Part shown: positions 11,790-25,626 of the stretch, piece after piece
Layout: each line of letters begins with the position of its first letter
Position numbering within the stretch: the first letter of the stretch is position 1
Source: Coffea arabica
Taxonomy: Eukaryota > Streptophyta > Magnoliopsida > Gentianales > Rubiaceae
DNA: 64,000 bases
Direction of reading: 5' to 3'
NCBI RefSeq assembly: GCF_036785885.1
Contig: NC_092312.1
Span: 12,294,001 to 12,358,000, forward strand
Program-made: the position numbers and the translations under genes
Notes under the pieces: model-generated
What the model saw: only the letters and a program-made list of their open reading frames with translations
What the model was told of the DNA's origin: nothing
Database searches by the model: none

Positions 11790-14700
11790 TCAAAAAGGGC
11801 ATTTACAAGGTTCAATTCCCCAGGTATGCTTTGCGTATTCTTCTATTGTTTTGTCACTGCTGAACTTTCCAGAGCCAGCCGTACTCAGGATGCTCATATG
11901 AATCCACTTCTCTGGATCAACAAATGTTCTATCAGCAGCAGCCTGCAACAATATCATGTTGATTTAGTCCTACCACAATTTTAAGGAAGCAAAACAATTG
12001 CCCAAGGCCAGAACACTACCTGAGCCTCTAAATAACTAGCAAAATCATATCCCAGGAGATAAAAATCTTTCCCATCCTCCAAAGTGTCGCATAATGACTT
12101 GAAATAGTCTTTGAAGCCAAAATAACCATCTCGGACCATTCTGCAAATCATGGACACACTGATTCAGTAAAAAGAAGTTTAATGATGAGTTTGAATAGTC
12201 ATTGCACAAGCACATATTGGGACGGCAAGGCACAGAAGATATAATTCACAAAGAGGGTGAATATTAGGATTTGCAGCCAACCTCTTACATGGAAGTTTAC
12301 AAATATGCATAATTTTTCAGATGCGCTATAGGAATTTATGGTTTTCCCCTCTAGTTGGAGCCAAAGGTTCTAACCATACATATGTCAGAACTCAGCAGGA
12401 AGGAAAGCAAAACACAGAACTACAACAACAGAGCAATCATTGATGAGAACAGTAAGATTGCTTAATGACTCTTTACCTTACAACTCTCAAAAACTGAAGG
12501 GGTGCTTTGAGTGAAGCTCCCTTCTCACGCAATGCTGGAACTTCATTCACTTTTGCACCAAATAAGAACTGCCAAATTTTGAGGAGTGAATTCATCATAT
12601 AAGCACGAGTAAATGGCAAGACAAACAATAATTCAATGGTGAGGATGCCTTAAAGCTAGAGCACACCAGTAAAAATAAATTTGCATAAACACATATCCAA
12701 AGAACTGCAAACCCAATAAGGTTAAACTCCATATGCATTAACAACACATCTTTGGATATCAAGTCAAAGTTGCATTCTTCCTGCTAGCACATTCTCAGAT
12801 TGTATTTTAGTAGCTTTCAGCATAACAGCTCATCAGCTTAATAGAGATCCATTACTTGCTATGGCCATACAGTGGCAACAGAACTGTTACTATTGTTACA
12901 ATCGATATAAATAGGTGCCATGTCACAAAATACTGGTTTAAATGCTCAACATGCTGACTAAATTCAGTTGACAAACCACCATGCAAGTGCATTGCAACAA
13001 TGTATACGCATCATATCAAATTAAAAGATAAGGCATACACACATGCGCACATACAAACACAAACAATCCAAGGACAAACAAATTACCATTTTCTTGCACT
13101 TCTAAAAGAACAACAAATTGCAAAACAAAGGAAACAAACGAAGGTATCTAGACCTTTGTTCTTTTATAAAGCCCGCTCTTCAGAGCATCATAACTTACAT
13201 CCTAATGGAAGAAATCATTCTGAATGCATTAAGAAGCTTTTGGATGCTACAGTTGGACAAGGTTTTAAACCTTCATAAAACCAAAGCATAAAATGAGCAA
13301 AAAAAGTAACTCAATTCACATGGAATTTTCTTTTCTCATTTTATAACTTTTCACTAGCACATCAAAAACAACTGCTTTCCATCCTAGCATTTTCTTTATG
13401 GTGTTTTCACCACATGTCAAAAGCTGTCAGAATCTTCAGCATGCATGCATTTTTGCTAAGGCACTCACTCTTGAGCAAACTTCAAATGAAAATTGCCTTT
13501 CACCATGCAAAACTATCAAAAGAAAATCTTTTTAAAGCAGATCAATCATTTTAATGGTAATTACCATGTTATCTGCTCCTACTTCCTCCATTATTTCAAC
13601 TATTGCCCCATCAGCAGTAGCCAGCAGCAAACAACCATTCATCAAAAATTTCATGCTCCCAGTTCCAGATGCCTCATGTCCAGCCGTACTTCAAAAATAT
13701 AGAACAAATTATAGACACAGAAAGTAGCATAACATCCAAAAAACCATAGTGAATCATCCTAAATACACCGCATTTAGTTGGCAAGCTGCAGTTCAGGACT
13801 TTGTTCATCAAGCTAACAGTACAAACATTACATATAATCTTTATCCAAGCACACCTAAAATCCCAGTATGGACAGCCACATAAAGTCATCCCGGGGTCTT
13901 GATCATCAGTTGACATCAACAAGCTCTAAAAAATTTGTCAAGAACTAGTATGACGGTTTAGGTTTGAAACTTTATGGCTCTCGTTAAATTTCTTGGGTTT
14001 TACATTGTTCTGAATGACCTTATGGGCAATTAATGCTTTGATGCCATGATAATCCTAAAGGAATTGGATATACTACTAGTTGCTCAAAGCCTTTATCCAC
14101 AGTCATAGAAAGGATAGATCACACTTTTTCTAAGTCATTTACATACCGTGAATGCTTGTAACAAGAAGAAACTGAATATAATTGCCAGAAAAGGATCAAT
14201 TTAGGTATGCAGCTTCCCATGCAAAAGTTTGATTTGAATAGAAAACATGATATATCAGTAGCAGTCAACCACAATAAAGTAACGAAAAAGATTAAAGGCA
14301 ACGAATGATCAACATAGACAGGAGAAAAGACCTACCTTAAGTGCTGCGAGAGGTCACTTCCTGGAATAACCAGTTCAGCCACAGAGACATTATAATCGGG
14401 TATAAAAACCTGTTGTACTAATGAATGAGCCAATAACTCCAGCTAGTTCATGTAGACTGAAGAGAATTTTAAAAAAATAATAATAAAGAATAATGTCTTT
14501 ATATGTTCCGTAATTAGTGAAAAGAAATCACAGTAGGCTAGTTACATGGTCCCAGCCCTCCCACTACCAACCCAGTAAAAACTATAGTAGGTTTTTATGC
14601 ATCATTTTCACTCATTCTTAATAGTTTTTATCTTACAGACTAAGAATAAGAGCACAGGCAAAGAAATGAGTTTTTTGCTCTACCAATTTCAGGAGATCCC

Positions 14701-17700
14701 CAATGTCAGCATCATTGTTAATTTTCTCTGCTACCACATGACAAAGTTTGATAATCTTCTTTGCAATATCGTAGCCAGGAGCAGCTTTCCCTCCTATTAT
14801 GCAGACACGAGGTACAACCTTCCTTCTGTCACTTGTCTCCATATTCTATCAGAAATTGGGAGAAAGAAAAAAGAAAAAGAAAATATTACCCAGACTAGTA
14901 TATCATCCCTCAGGATCTAGAAGTTCATTAGACTAAGGAATAAAACTATGCATCTACTTTCAAAACTGAAACATCTCTAGTCATCCTTTATTATTCTTTG
15001 AAGATAAAGATTAACCTTCGTAATGATGTAAAACATCGACAAAGTAATGATGTTAATCACCTATACTACACCTACAAGAAAGGGACACAGGGGAACCATC
15101 ACCTAAACCATGTTCAAACTTAGGAGCTTTCAACTCCCTTCTAATAAAAGAACTTTTGGGGAAAGAAGCCGAATACGTTAGATTAAAGGTAAAGTAAAAA
15201 CCAGTTTCAAGATGACAAAGAGCTGCATAAAATCTTATGGGCATCTTTCTGCTGGTTGAACATGAAATACAGAAATAACTAGTAGTCGCATTTTGTAGTA
15301 ATACAATCCATCTATGACACATCCAAGTCTAATCAGGTTCCGCTACTCAAAAGGACATAAGGCACTTTGTGCAAGAGGAGCAGAATCCTTTCCATGATCT
15401 TAAACATCAGAGAACTCTAGAACAAATTAGGACAAAATAACTGTTTAATAGTCAGGACTGAAGTCTGCTTACCCCTGAAGTAAACTATCTAGTTCTGTTG
15501 CTTCACATAACATAATTAACGCAAAATATCCTAACAAGTAAAACAGAGTTAAAACCACTGCTATTTATGGTTATAACCTTCTCTCGAGCCATTTGATTCA
15601 AATGGCTCATTGGCTACAAGATTTTCAACTAACAGCAGTCATATCAAGACATGGTGCCCAATGTATCTATATATGGTTAAAAGCTTTAGATACCTTTATG
15701 CAGTCGTATCGATGGATGATCCCCAATATATTTAACAGTTGCCTTTTGTACTCATGAATTCGTTTTATCTGAACATCAAACATTGCATCTAAACTGACCT
15801 GCAAAGTAAAACAGCAAAAAACCTTTGCATGAAATACAAGCTTTCGAAAAATGCAAGAGTGTAAAGTTGGCAGTCAGCAAACAAAGAGACTTAACACTTC
15901 GAACAAATGTAGATATCAGTAAACCTTTATTCCACTAAGTGTTTCAATATATTCTGCGAGCCTCGCTTTATTAACCTTCTTCACCTACGCAAGTCAATGA
16001 ACTAAAATTATTTCCAGCATTATACTCAAAATGCAATAGCAGCACCATAAATAGTTCTTTCTAGATCACTACAAAATGCAAATAAGTTCAATGTTTTACC
16101 ATCTTCCATTCACGCTGTAGATCAGGATCTGAAACATGTTGTCGCAAACCAGCTAAGAGATCAACATTGCGTATCCAGGATTCTGTTCCAAGCCATTTTG
16201 AGATAAGTGAAGACAAATTTGGATTGCTCACCACTACCCATCGGCGCTGAAAAACAATGTACAGAAGTTAGAACATTTACTACCAGGACAAACTACTATG
16301 CCTTGTATAATCACATATTAGAAGTTTTAAAACAATGCAAATATCAATGTGTTTTGACAATACTACACAACAAATTCCTTTCCAAAATGACTAAGAAATC
16401 ACAGATTGAGAAAGTAATACAAATCATCTTGTCTGAGTTCTTGGTGAGAAACCACAACTTCAAGAGAGGTATACATTAGGGGAAAACAATTTTATTTTGT
16501 TTACCTGGGTAACTCCATTTGTCTTGTACTGGAACTTCTGAGGCCATAACTCGTAAAAATCCTGCAAGACGTTATAACAAATATTAGTTTTCTGTTCCCT
16601 ACATATGGCTTCTAAAGCAATCCTTGACATTAAAAGAAACAGAACAGTAGGTGTAGAACAAACAAAAAAGAAACTTCTATCTTGTCGTGCAAATCAAATT
16701 GATACAAATCTTGCTCCAATAATTAAGACCAAAGTCTTAGACAATCAGGATTAATGATGAAAATGTACTGGATTGAAGCACTAAGAAATGTCTACCAGTA
16801 AAATTTTTTAGTGAATGCGACCAGGATTTTGAGACAGAACAATATTTTGTAGACTTGCCATGTGGCTCAAATGTGCTCGGTGCTTTTGGCCAATTTGCAA
16901 ACTATTTAACTATAAAGAGAGAGACTGACTACTACTTATTAAGCCTATCACTCAGCTTGTAAAAATAAATACCAAACTAAAGATCAAGATAAAATGGCTT
17001 GCACATCATTCTACGAAATGTACAAAGGTAAAATAGAAAACTGTGGAAGTTAAATATGACAGTGTACTCTCTGCGTTGGACGATTTTTTGATAAATTTGA
17101 GGAGCACAGAAACAGTATATGCAAGTTTCTTCTACAGGACCCTCATCATTTTACTGAATGCTCCCATGGGGAATATCCAATTTCCATTCTGGCAATCATT
17201 CATTGTCAATCCTTTCCATTTCTCCAGAAAGATGGGAAACAGAATCATGAAATCAATCACACTTCAATCTTCTGTCCTGTAATTTCATTATGCCTATTAA
17301 GGTGGATTGAATTTGTTTTCCAGTCATGAGATTTAGGTTGACTGATACAATAATAATATTTCAACTTCTTATGATTTATTTTGTATGGAAAAAAGATATA
17401 CTTTGTGTGATCATAAAAATCTTACTGCTAGTGTGTTCTTGTCCACCAAGCACTTCATTCTAAAAGCTTTGTTTCGCCAATATAATGAGGATGGTGGATA
17501 AAATATGGGCAAAAAGAGGCCTAACTCAAATTTCAGCTTAACAACATCTGGTAATTTAAATACTGCTGAAGCAGCAGCTGTCTTAAGAGAACTTGAGAAT
17601 CTCATCAAGCACTAACTCCTATGCATCTGAGGAGGTAAAAAATGAAAGATATGCTACTTGACAAATTAATTTGTTCAAAATTACCTTGAATACCCTCTCT

Positions 17701-20700
17701 TTAAGTAAATCAAGATGTACTTTGGAGACGCCATTCACAATTTGACAACAAACAATTGATAAGTTTGCCATTCGAATGCTCTGTCAACTCAAAGAAGATT
17801 ATCATGAATAAGTTCCTGCACCATAATTTGTCAGGTAAAATCAAGCAAATACTGGCAAACCAAAGAGAAAGCCTTCAAGATAAAGACTAAAAATTCATGC
17901 TTTTCTCTTCTCCAAATTATTCAGCTAAAGACTAATCCACATATGGTCCAAAATACATAACCTGAAAACAAGCATCAGACCAAATGTAGAAGAGCAAACA
18001 CAAAGAGTGGAGGGAGTCAAAAGGGAAGTGTAGATAAACATTAATAACAAGCCTACAAGAAGTGCTTCGCAAAAGATGAGCAAACAATCTGCTGGATGCA
18101 GTGAATGCAAGGTCCTAGTAAAAGGATTCTGTATAACTAGGCTAAAAATTCATAAAATCAGCAATTATCAAGCAACTTGCACAAGGGGTATTTCATTTTT
18201 GCGTTTATAATGTATAATTTCCTCCACCTCAGTTTGCACGTTTGATTTACTCAGTCAATTGAACTTTATTTGAAGCAATCCAACTTTAAGTCTTTTAAGT
18301 GTTTCGGAAGTCCACAAGAAGAAACAGGAAGCTAGATGGTCATGTAGAAACTTTAAATAACCAGACAGATTAGTATACGGAACTTTTTTGATAATAGCTT
18401 AACCAAAAGAAAAGGAAAAACAAAGAGGAATTTCAATTTGGAACCAAGAAAGCAACAGGCAATTATTGCAAACATCCGATAGAATTGGAGATTTTCTTTA
18501 GTACCTTCACTGCACCTTCTTCAACGATAGACATCCGAGAAAGGCGATCATAATCTTGGCCAATCATACTTTTCAACTCTTCCATGAACTTGTAGTTTAT
18601 TTCATATATGATCTGCACCAAAAAGATAAATAATATCTGGTGAAATTTGGAGTCAATAAGTCACAAAGTATAATGTGCTTGAGTTTGAATGACATTTGAC
18701 ATATTATCCTTATTGCTCCTTTCACACTTTCACCCCACTGTTGAAAATTTCCCAAAAGAACAAAAGAAAACAAGCTTATGGTTGATCAACAAATCTTGTC
18801 ATCAAGGACATGATTCAAGAATTGGAAGGGAAAAAACACAATAAAATAAAGTCATTGATGCATTTTAAAGGTTTCACCTTTGCATGTAATGTTAAAATTT
18901 AATTATGCCCAGAGCACAAGTAGCTGAAGGTGCATAGTATGTGAGTTCTGTGAAAGACAACTTACTTGTAAATGCCTTGGAAGAAGATTTCCTAGAAGAT
19001 CAACAGGAATTTTCTCTAGTGCTTCAACATGAACGGTATGGGTAGTAAAGGAGAAAACTCTACTTGTGATATCCCATGCTCTACTCCAATCCAAGTGCTC
19101 TTCATCTACAAGCACTCTCATGACCTCAGCTATTGCAAGCGATGGATGGGTATCATTTATCTGAAGAGCAACCTGAGCGAAAATTCCAGAGAATAGGCTA
19201 AGTATATTAGAGAAAAGAAAAGATCCTAATCACAGAAGAGATTACAGATACTACATTTTATCAAAGCCTTTTCTTTTTTCCCTTCTAGTCTATGAGCATG
19301 TGCACGAGTATGTTTTGTGTGTATATATCATTGGCTGAAAGTGCTAAATGTGATCAGCCTTTGGCAGTTTAATTGATGATCCAGAGCCTATCTTATACGC
19401 ACTTACGTTATTTTCTTTTTCTTTTTTTTTTTGGGGGGGGGGGGGGGGGGGGAGGGGGGTGAGGGAGCATGGTGTTGGGGAAAACTGTTCATTTATTTAT
19501 GTTTTTTATTTAAACACCACCAGGTAAGTACAACCTTTTCAGGAAACTCATCAAAGTTATTGTGATCATCTCTAAACCTCCGAATGATATCTTGTAGTGA
19601 TGCTGAGACAAAGAAATAATGTTGCTTCAATCGTAGTTCCTTCCCCTGAAGTATGACAATTATGATAAAGAGGATTATGTTTGAGCTTAAAAGAGAGAGA
19701 GAGAGATTATATTTGAGCTTAAAGACACACAGGATTATGTTTCCAACAATTTGTAGATGATAACCAAATATAGTTTCAAAGACCCTGATGATGATAAAAG
19801 ATACCAGCCACATACAAGAAAAAGAGAAAAAGCTAGGTGATGGCATAAGATAAGCAGGTGCACCACCAAAAATATGTGACTGCCCAGTAGCATGATTACA
19901 AGTGAAGGTATAAGCCAAGCCAAGCAAACAAGTAGTGAGAACCTTTCATGCATTAAAAGAGGCATCTACACAAACTTGCACACGAGAAATGATAACTTCA
20001 TCCAAGGTCCCACCTATCAATAGATAAGCAACAATTAATATAAAGCATTTAAAATTTCAATTGCATAATGTCAACCCATGATAGAAGCTCCAACCCAAAT
20101 CAAAGTTTGTTCGCAGCTAATAGCCATGTATATGCTTTTGAGGACAATGTGGCTTGCCAGCTAAAATTATGTTCTCATAGATCAGGTAACGATGACTATC
20201 AGGAAATTAGTAGTAAGGTATCATAAGTACAAGTCATCACACTAACAAAGCAAAGCAGTCATTCAATCTATCCTGTCCTTAAAAGCAGTTTAGATTTACG
20301 TTGAATGATAGTCACAATAATTTTTAGCACCAATACAATGAATTGATTCCCAAATACAGTAAAACATAGGATGTACCTGATAGGAACGGTCATCTGGATA
20401 GAGTACATTGCTTATTGTTTCAGCCTTTTGTCTGTCCATAATTGCATTAATATAGTCACCAGTGTTATAAGACTCCTGAAAATACAAAGTTCAGAGCAGA
20501 AAACAAGGTGAAGGTTAGGAAACACACTAACCCATTGAATTATGAGAATCTAAAATCTGATAGTGTTCAAACATAAAAATCTGTTTTCAGGGATCCTGAG
20601 ATGTAAAAGGTTACATAGTTGTAACATCTTACAAGGGAACAAAATACACTACCATATCATATTGATCACTTGGTTTAGCAGCCCATAATCGGAGGTTTAT

Positions 20701-23700
20701 AGCATTCCGCGTTCCATAACCAGGTATGGGATTGTCATAAGCAACAGCCTCAACCTAGTGAGATAATAAAAATTAAGCGACACAAAAAACAACTTGAAAA
20801 AGTTACTTCTATTCAGCATTATGCAACACTAGAGCTTTCTAATGAGAAAAGACCCAGCCAAAACTAATATGTACATCAAAGACGTACTGTAATCTTGAAT
20901 GTAATAATGGAATCATCAGCTTACTGTTTCTCCAGGTATCCAAACTTTAATTGTCTGTCCCTGAATACCTTCCTCTTCAACTGTTCCATAGAACTTGTTA
21001 TTGAAGAGCATCGCCAGCAAAAGAACAGACGCAGACATTTTAGACAAGGATAGATAATATGACCAGCAACCAAGAAACCAACTTAAAAGATCTGGCAATG
21101 TTAGTAATTTCAAACCTTCACAGGATATGATACATGAACCCTCTCTATTTCCCAGGGGTTCCCAAAGTTCAACCAATAATCAGGTTCTTCAAGCTGGAAC
21201 CCATCCAATATGATCTGTCGAAACAAACCATACTGATAGCGTAGCCCATAACTGGAGATTACAACGAAAAGAAATATATAAAATTTGTTAAGTTTCATGT
21301 ATGCAAATATGTGGTTATGTACCTAGTCAGAAAAAAGGATATCAATGAAAAATTCTGGAAGAAGGGTGCCACCGCAGGCTTATCTTTTGCTCAACAAAAA
21401 TATATATATTATATATATTTGCATCATTGTCTATTAAATTATCTTGAACATTTTTTATCCTTCCTCATTGCAATCCACATTACCCCTCCAACAACTAGTG
21501 GAGATAGTTCCAGATCAATTTAATCACTACTAAAACCGTTTCTGCTATATCATGAGCTTTATTACTATATTGGATGTTCCCGCATATATAGTTTTACTTC
21601 TCAAGAGAAATTAGAAGATATAAAAATAGATTGTGGGCTCTGACAACCTCTAACCAGAAAACAGGCTGCCATGAAGGCTCTGCTCTGTTTGACAGTCTCA
21701 CAGTGCCTCTCAAAAGGCAAATCCTGAACAAGGTCCTGATCACCTAGAGATCTGGAATGGATTAGGGTATCTCCAGCTTTTCCCTAACAAGCAGAGAGGC
21801 TGTTTCTAAGGTTATGATTTCCATCGAGAAGCTAACCAATTTGCCTTGAGTTAAAAAGCAGTTCTAAAATTAAAGGTAATCGAAAGGGATTCGGAGGTTG
21901 ACATTGAAAAAAATGATAATTAATTTTAAAGATGACATAATCATGAAAATCATACCCCCATGCTGGATAATCTAGAGTTGCTAAAGAATCCATTTGGCAA
22001 GCACAAAGGCGAGCTAGGCCACCGTTGCCAAGAGCTGCATCTCCTTCCTTTGGGGAGAAGGAAACAAGAAAAGCCTCAAATGAAAGTTAAGAATAAGCAC
22101 AAGAGAAAGTAGAGACAAGGACCACATAGAAACAATTTACTCCAAATGCAGGAATCAAGGGTTAAAATGCAATTTGAGTAATTCTTTTCATCATAAACAA
22201 TTGCCAAAACAATCTTCCCAACCAAAAATGCCTAAAATTTTTTGAGCAACCATCTTTATCTTCTTTTCATTTTTACAAAGTAAGACATCTAGTACATTTT
22301 GTACTTAGATAATGGACTAAAATGATGAACAGACAATGAAACAAGCAAACCTGCTCTGCCACAACTTCAAACTCAAAACCAAGCTGGTTCAAAGCATCAG
22401 CATATTGGTCACGGATACCGAGGTTTATGACACTATTTGACAATGATCGACCTGATAATCAAAGAAGCAATTGTCAGTCAAAAGAACAAAAATCTTACAG
22501 CTACGTAAGCATGCCAGTGTCAAGGTGAGTGGGTATGTGGGTGTGGGTGTGCTTGTGAGCGTGCGGGTGTCGGTGTAGGTGTATGTGTGTGTGCCTGCAT
22601 GTGTGTGCCTGCATGTGTGTGTGTGTGAGAGAGAGAGTGTGTTTGTGTGTGTCATTTGCTTTCCTATTGCATGGCCTTTAGGCTTTACTAATACTTTTAC
22701 TGAAAGATACATTCTACAATCAATGCAGCAACTAGTGAAGAAAAGTCTGTTATTCCATCTCCCAGTTTTAAAAAAGCACGAAACTTGTGGCATGTATGAT
22801 AGGCTCAAGAGAAGATATGGCACATGTAGCACTAGCTAATTACTAAAGCACATGAAGAAATCAACCATCGCAGGGCGCAACTTAAAAACAGAATGTACCC
22901 ATAAGAAACTCAAGTGAAAGAAAGTAAAGGCGCTTGGGATCCTTTTTCTTAAAATATCGGTGAGTGTCATGCCACCGTTCAATTAGTCGATCTCTTACAC
23001 TGTAAGACAATCCCTGCGCATACCAGTACAAAATGAATGGTCATGAAATGTAATATGAGAACTCAAGAATCAAACAGCTTTAATTGCTCTTTAAATGTGC
23101 AAACTTGGTGATGGTGCATTACATCAAGTCAAACTAGAATGATATTTTCTTGGTCTTCTTCATTGATATAAGAGGAGTATTGAGTCTAAACTCCGCTCCT
23201 GACAAGAAGGCTGCATATAACCCTAAGCAAATATAAAAATTTATATGCAGAACCAGGATTTTTTTTTTTTTTTTTTTTTTTTGTTCAGTAGACTCGCATG
23301 GCATATGTTAATGAAAAAATAGAATTCATGTCGCTACTAACTGTAGAGGTGTGTGCTTAGATAGGTAAATCATCTCCTTTCCAACCATTTAACTGATTTT
23401 ATGAGATGGTAATTCAACAAGGATCTGAACTTCAATGCACAGGACCACCAGTAAGGCGAAAGAATAGAATCCAACATTCCAACCAGTACCTAAGAGTTTT
23501 AGCGTTCATAATGATAAACAATCTTTCCATCACCAACAGGTTATGCTTCAAGCTTTTAGGATTCAAAAATTTGTGAAATTACACAAAGATCATTCATTTG
23601 AGCATGAACTTCTACTAGACTTGCAACAAATTCATATATTACGGAAAGAAGACACTTAAGACGCCTTCATTGTGCATCCCAATTCTCCATCTATCAGGGC

Positions 23701-24538
23701 ACTGTGCATTATATTTGTGGCATCGACCACCAACCAATGAAAACTCTAATAGAACCACAGGAAGGGGAGGGAGGAGCGCTACCTGATAAGCCTCAAAATC
23801 ATCAAAAATAAACCTTGACCTGGCCACAGTATACTCAACGTGATCAAGAATATCTTTCTGTAAACTAAATGAATCATTCTTTAGAAACGCATCCATGAAC
23901 CCAAACATTTTCTCCACCTTGGCTTTCCTCTCCCCAGATTCCATCCCCAGCCCAGCTTTCCTCACCACCACCCCCCTTCCACTCACCAACCCCACTCCAC
24001 CACTCCCACTCACGCTGCCATCACCGTCAATAGCGTCCGCTAATGCCTCCTTAATCCTCTCCAAGCTCTCAGTATCTTCAACCTTCTTCCCATCAGAATC
24101 AGTCACAAAAAAACTCTTAACAAAGTACTCTCCTTCCAATTCAACAGTGGCTCTTTCAATTGTGAGGCCAAGGATTTTGAAGGCCCGAGTAATGACCTGG
24201 AGAAGTCCAATCCTGTTCCGGGCTCTGATCAAGAAAAGGGTTGAATCCAAACTATCCTCGTTTTGCACAGTGATCATGGTCGACGAGTTTGAGGGTACAG
24301 CTGAAGGCGTGGTTTCAGTGAGTTGCCGGGGTTCATTAGTGTCATTGGAGGCTCGAGGTGGGATCAAGTGGCGACCATTGGAGGTGCGGAACCGAACTGA
24401 AAATGGGCTGCGTAGATTGCACGGTGGAAGAAGGGAAAAGGGTCTTTGCTGGAGTGATGGCGTGGTGAGAAAAGAGACTGAAATTGCTGCTGACATTACC
24501 GTTGTTGAGGTTTTAATGAAAATGGAGGATTTGTTCAA
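11790..24538 (-). CDS. Alpha-1,4-glucan phosphorylase with N-terminal ACT domain, predicted plastidial (1028 aa, 22 exons)
   Basis: Releases glucose-1-phosphate from alpha-glucans. Exons: 23783-24538, 22899-23013, 22351-22451, 21956-22047, 21116-21251, 20925-20993, 20653-20754, 20377-20475, 19535-19645, 18966-19172, 18505-18612, 17685-17780, 16505-16561, 16100-16246, 15925-15984, 15694-15798, 14684-14845, 14336-14409, 13565-13688, 12477-12568, 12020-12140, 11790-11942; all phases close. Residues 1-70 are rich in S, T, P and R, like a transit peptide. Residues 99-171 form an ACT domain ([20 protein letters not shown]). The rest is glycosyltransferase family 35, with [50 protein letters not shown] and the PLP site [10 protein letters not shown] (Lys about 879). 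Between [14 protein letters not shown] and RMANLSIV there is no room for the 78-residue insert of classical PHO1. Start could be Met1 or Met15. Confidence 0.93.
19434..19456. repeat. T/G homopolymer tract in a phosphorylase intron
   Basis: A T-run passes directly into about 22 G, then A and six more G, within the intron between exons 9 and 10. It is polypyrimidine-to-polypurine on one strand and could form a G-quadruplex. Confidence 0.8.
22521..22650. repeat. GT-rich degenerate minisatellite in a phosphorylase intron
   Basis: About 130 bases of TG-based repeats with variant units (GTGGGTGTG, GTGCCTGCATGT twice, then (TG)n, (GA)n, (TG)n) in intron 2. Open frames across it on both strands (for example 22425-22832 - and 22579-22839 +) are low-complexity artefacts. 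Confidence 0.75.
23260..23282. repeat. Poly-T run in a phosphorylase intron
   Basis: A T22 run in intron 1 of the phosphorylase gene, poly-A in the transcript. It may mark the tail of a small retro-insertion, but I see no element body. Confidence 0.6.
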
Positions 24539-25401
24539 TTTGTGATTGACAAATTGTCTAAATAAAGCCTACATTTGGTCTACGGTTGAGTAGAGAATAG
24601 GACTGAGGAACTAGTAGAAGCTGCATCCTCCGCTTCTTCCGTTTTCTTTCGTGAGACTGTTTTGGGAACTGGCAAGAAGGAAGGAAGTAGAGGTGGAAGT
24701 GAGTGAGATCTTTTTGGTTTTCCGAAGAAGAAACTTCTTTTAGTTAAAAAATCATGAAAAAGGAAGAGGTTTCACGAGAAACTACAAATCTCATCTCACG
24801 TGGAGCAAGCGTAACTACTCACCGAAAAGGCTTTTGACTATCGCTAAAAATCAATGAAAGGAAAAGATTAATTACCCTAAGGTCCCTGAACATGACCCGC
24901 AGTTGTACTTTGCCAGTTTGCCCCACTCAAGAAAAACTTTGGCACTTAGGTCCTATAGTAAGTGATTTTCATATTTTTTTTCAAGTGATTTCCATCAAAA
25001 TACCTGATTTAGATATTATTTCACTCCAAGCTGCCCTCTGTTTGAATGTTAAAAGTTTAAAGACAAAATTTATCCTTCAAAATACGGTGTATTAGCAACT
25101 TCCAAGATCTTAATTTTTTTAATCTTGTTTCTTTATGGACAAGAAAAAATTTTTATTCTTATAATTTTATGCCATGACAAGTTTTCTATGGTAGTTACTT
25201 CATATTTCAATTTCTCAGTTATAGAAATACAATATGGAGTCTAATTTTAGCATCTAAAAATATTGATCAAAAGAAAATAAAATAGCGTAATATTATAGGA
25301 TATACGCATAAAATAACGTATATTATAAAATAACATATATTATAAAATATCTTTTCATCAAAAATATACCTTCACCTCCTATACTATTGGTCTTCAAGTC
25401 C
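24539..25401. promoter_or_regulatory. Upstream region of the phosphorylase gene
   Basis: 5' leader and promoter of the minus-strand phosphorylase gene. 24600-24720 is G/A-rich leader-like sequence. From about 24868 to 25400 it becomes AT-rich; a block with GGTCCCTGAAC and ACTTAGGTCC resembles common plant transposon ends but no clear pair was found. No core promoter element is claimed. Confidence 0.35.
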
Positions 25402-25489
25402 CCTCATTCCGGCTAATTGATTAAAATATAGATACTTGGCAAAAAGTTCTGTCAAATGTGGTCCATCAGCTCCGTGGTATCATTCTATG

Positions 25490-25626
25490 CCCGTCGCTCC
25501 TACATGGCGCGACGGGCAGCAAATTTTTTTTTTTTAAAGTTGTTCTGGCCGTCGCGCCATGTTGGAGCGACGGTCAGAGCTGTCAGAAATTTTCTGACCG
25601 TCGCGCAAATATGGCGCGACGGTCAG
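25490..25626. repeat. Palindromic modules in the left arm of the fold-back element
   Basis: Three GC-rich near-palindromes, spaced by T runs, at 25490-25516, 25549-25573 and 25594-25626. Each pairs a CCGTCG-type half with a CGACGG-type half around a short centre. The right arm (26645-26790) repeats the pattern, so a single strand could form several small hairpins within one large one. Confidence 0.75.

Noticed and set aside
22425-22839. Two overlapping open frames on opposite strands
   Set aside because: Both are driven by the TG-rich minisatellite in a phosphorylase intron (TH and CV repeats).
23895-24545. 216-residue plus-strand open frame
   Set aside because: Antisense to phosphorylase exon 1, whose frame has a leader, an ACT domain and an in-phase splice. 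The plus frame is S/P/T-rich shadow sequence.
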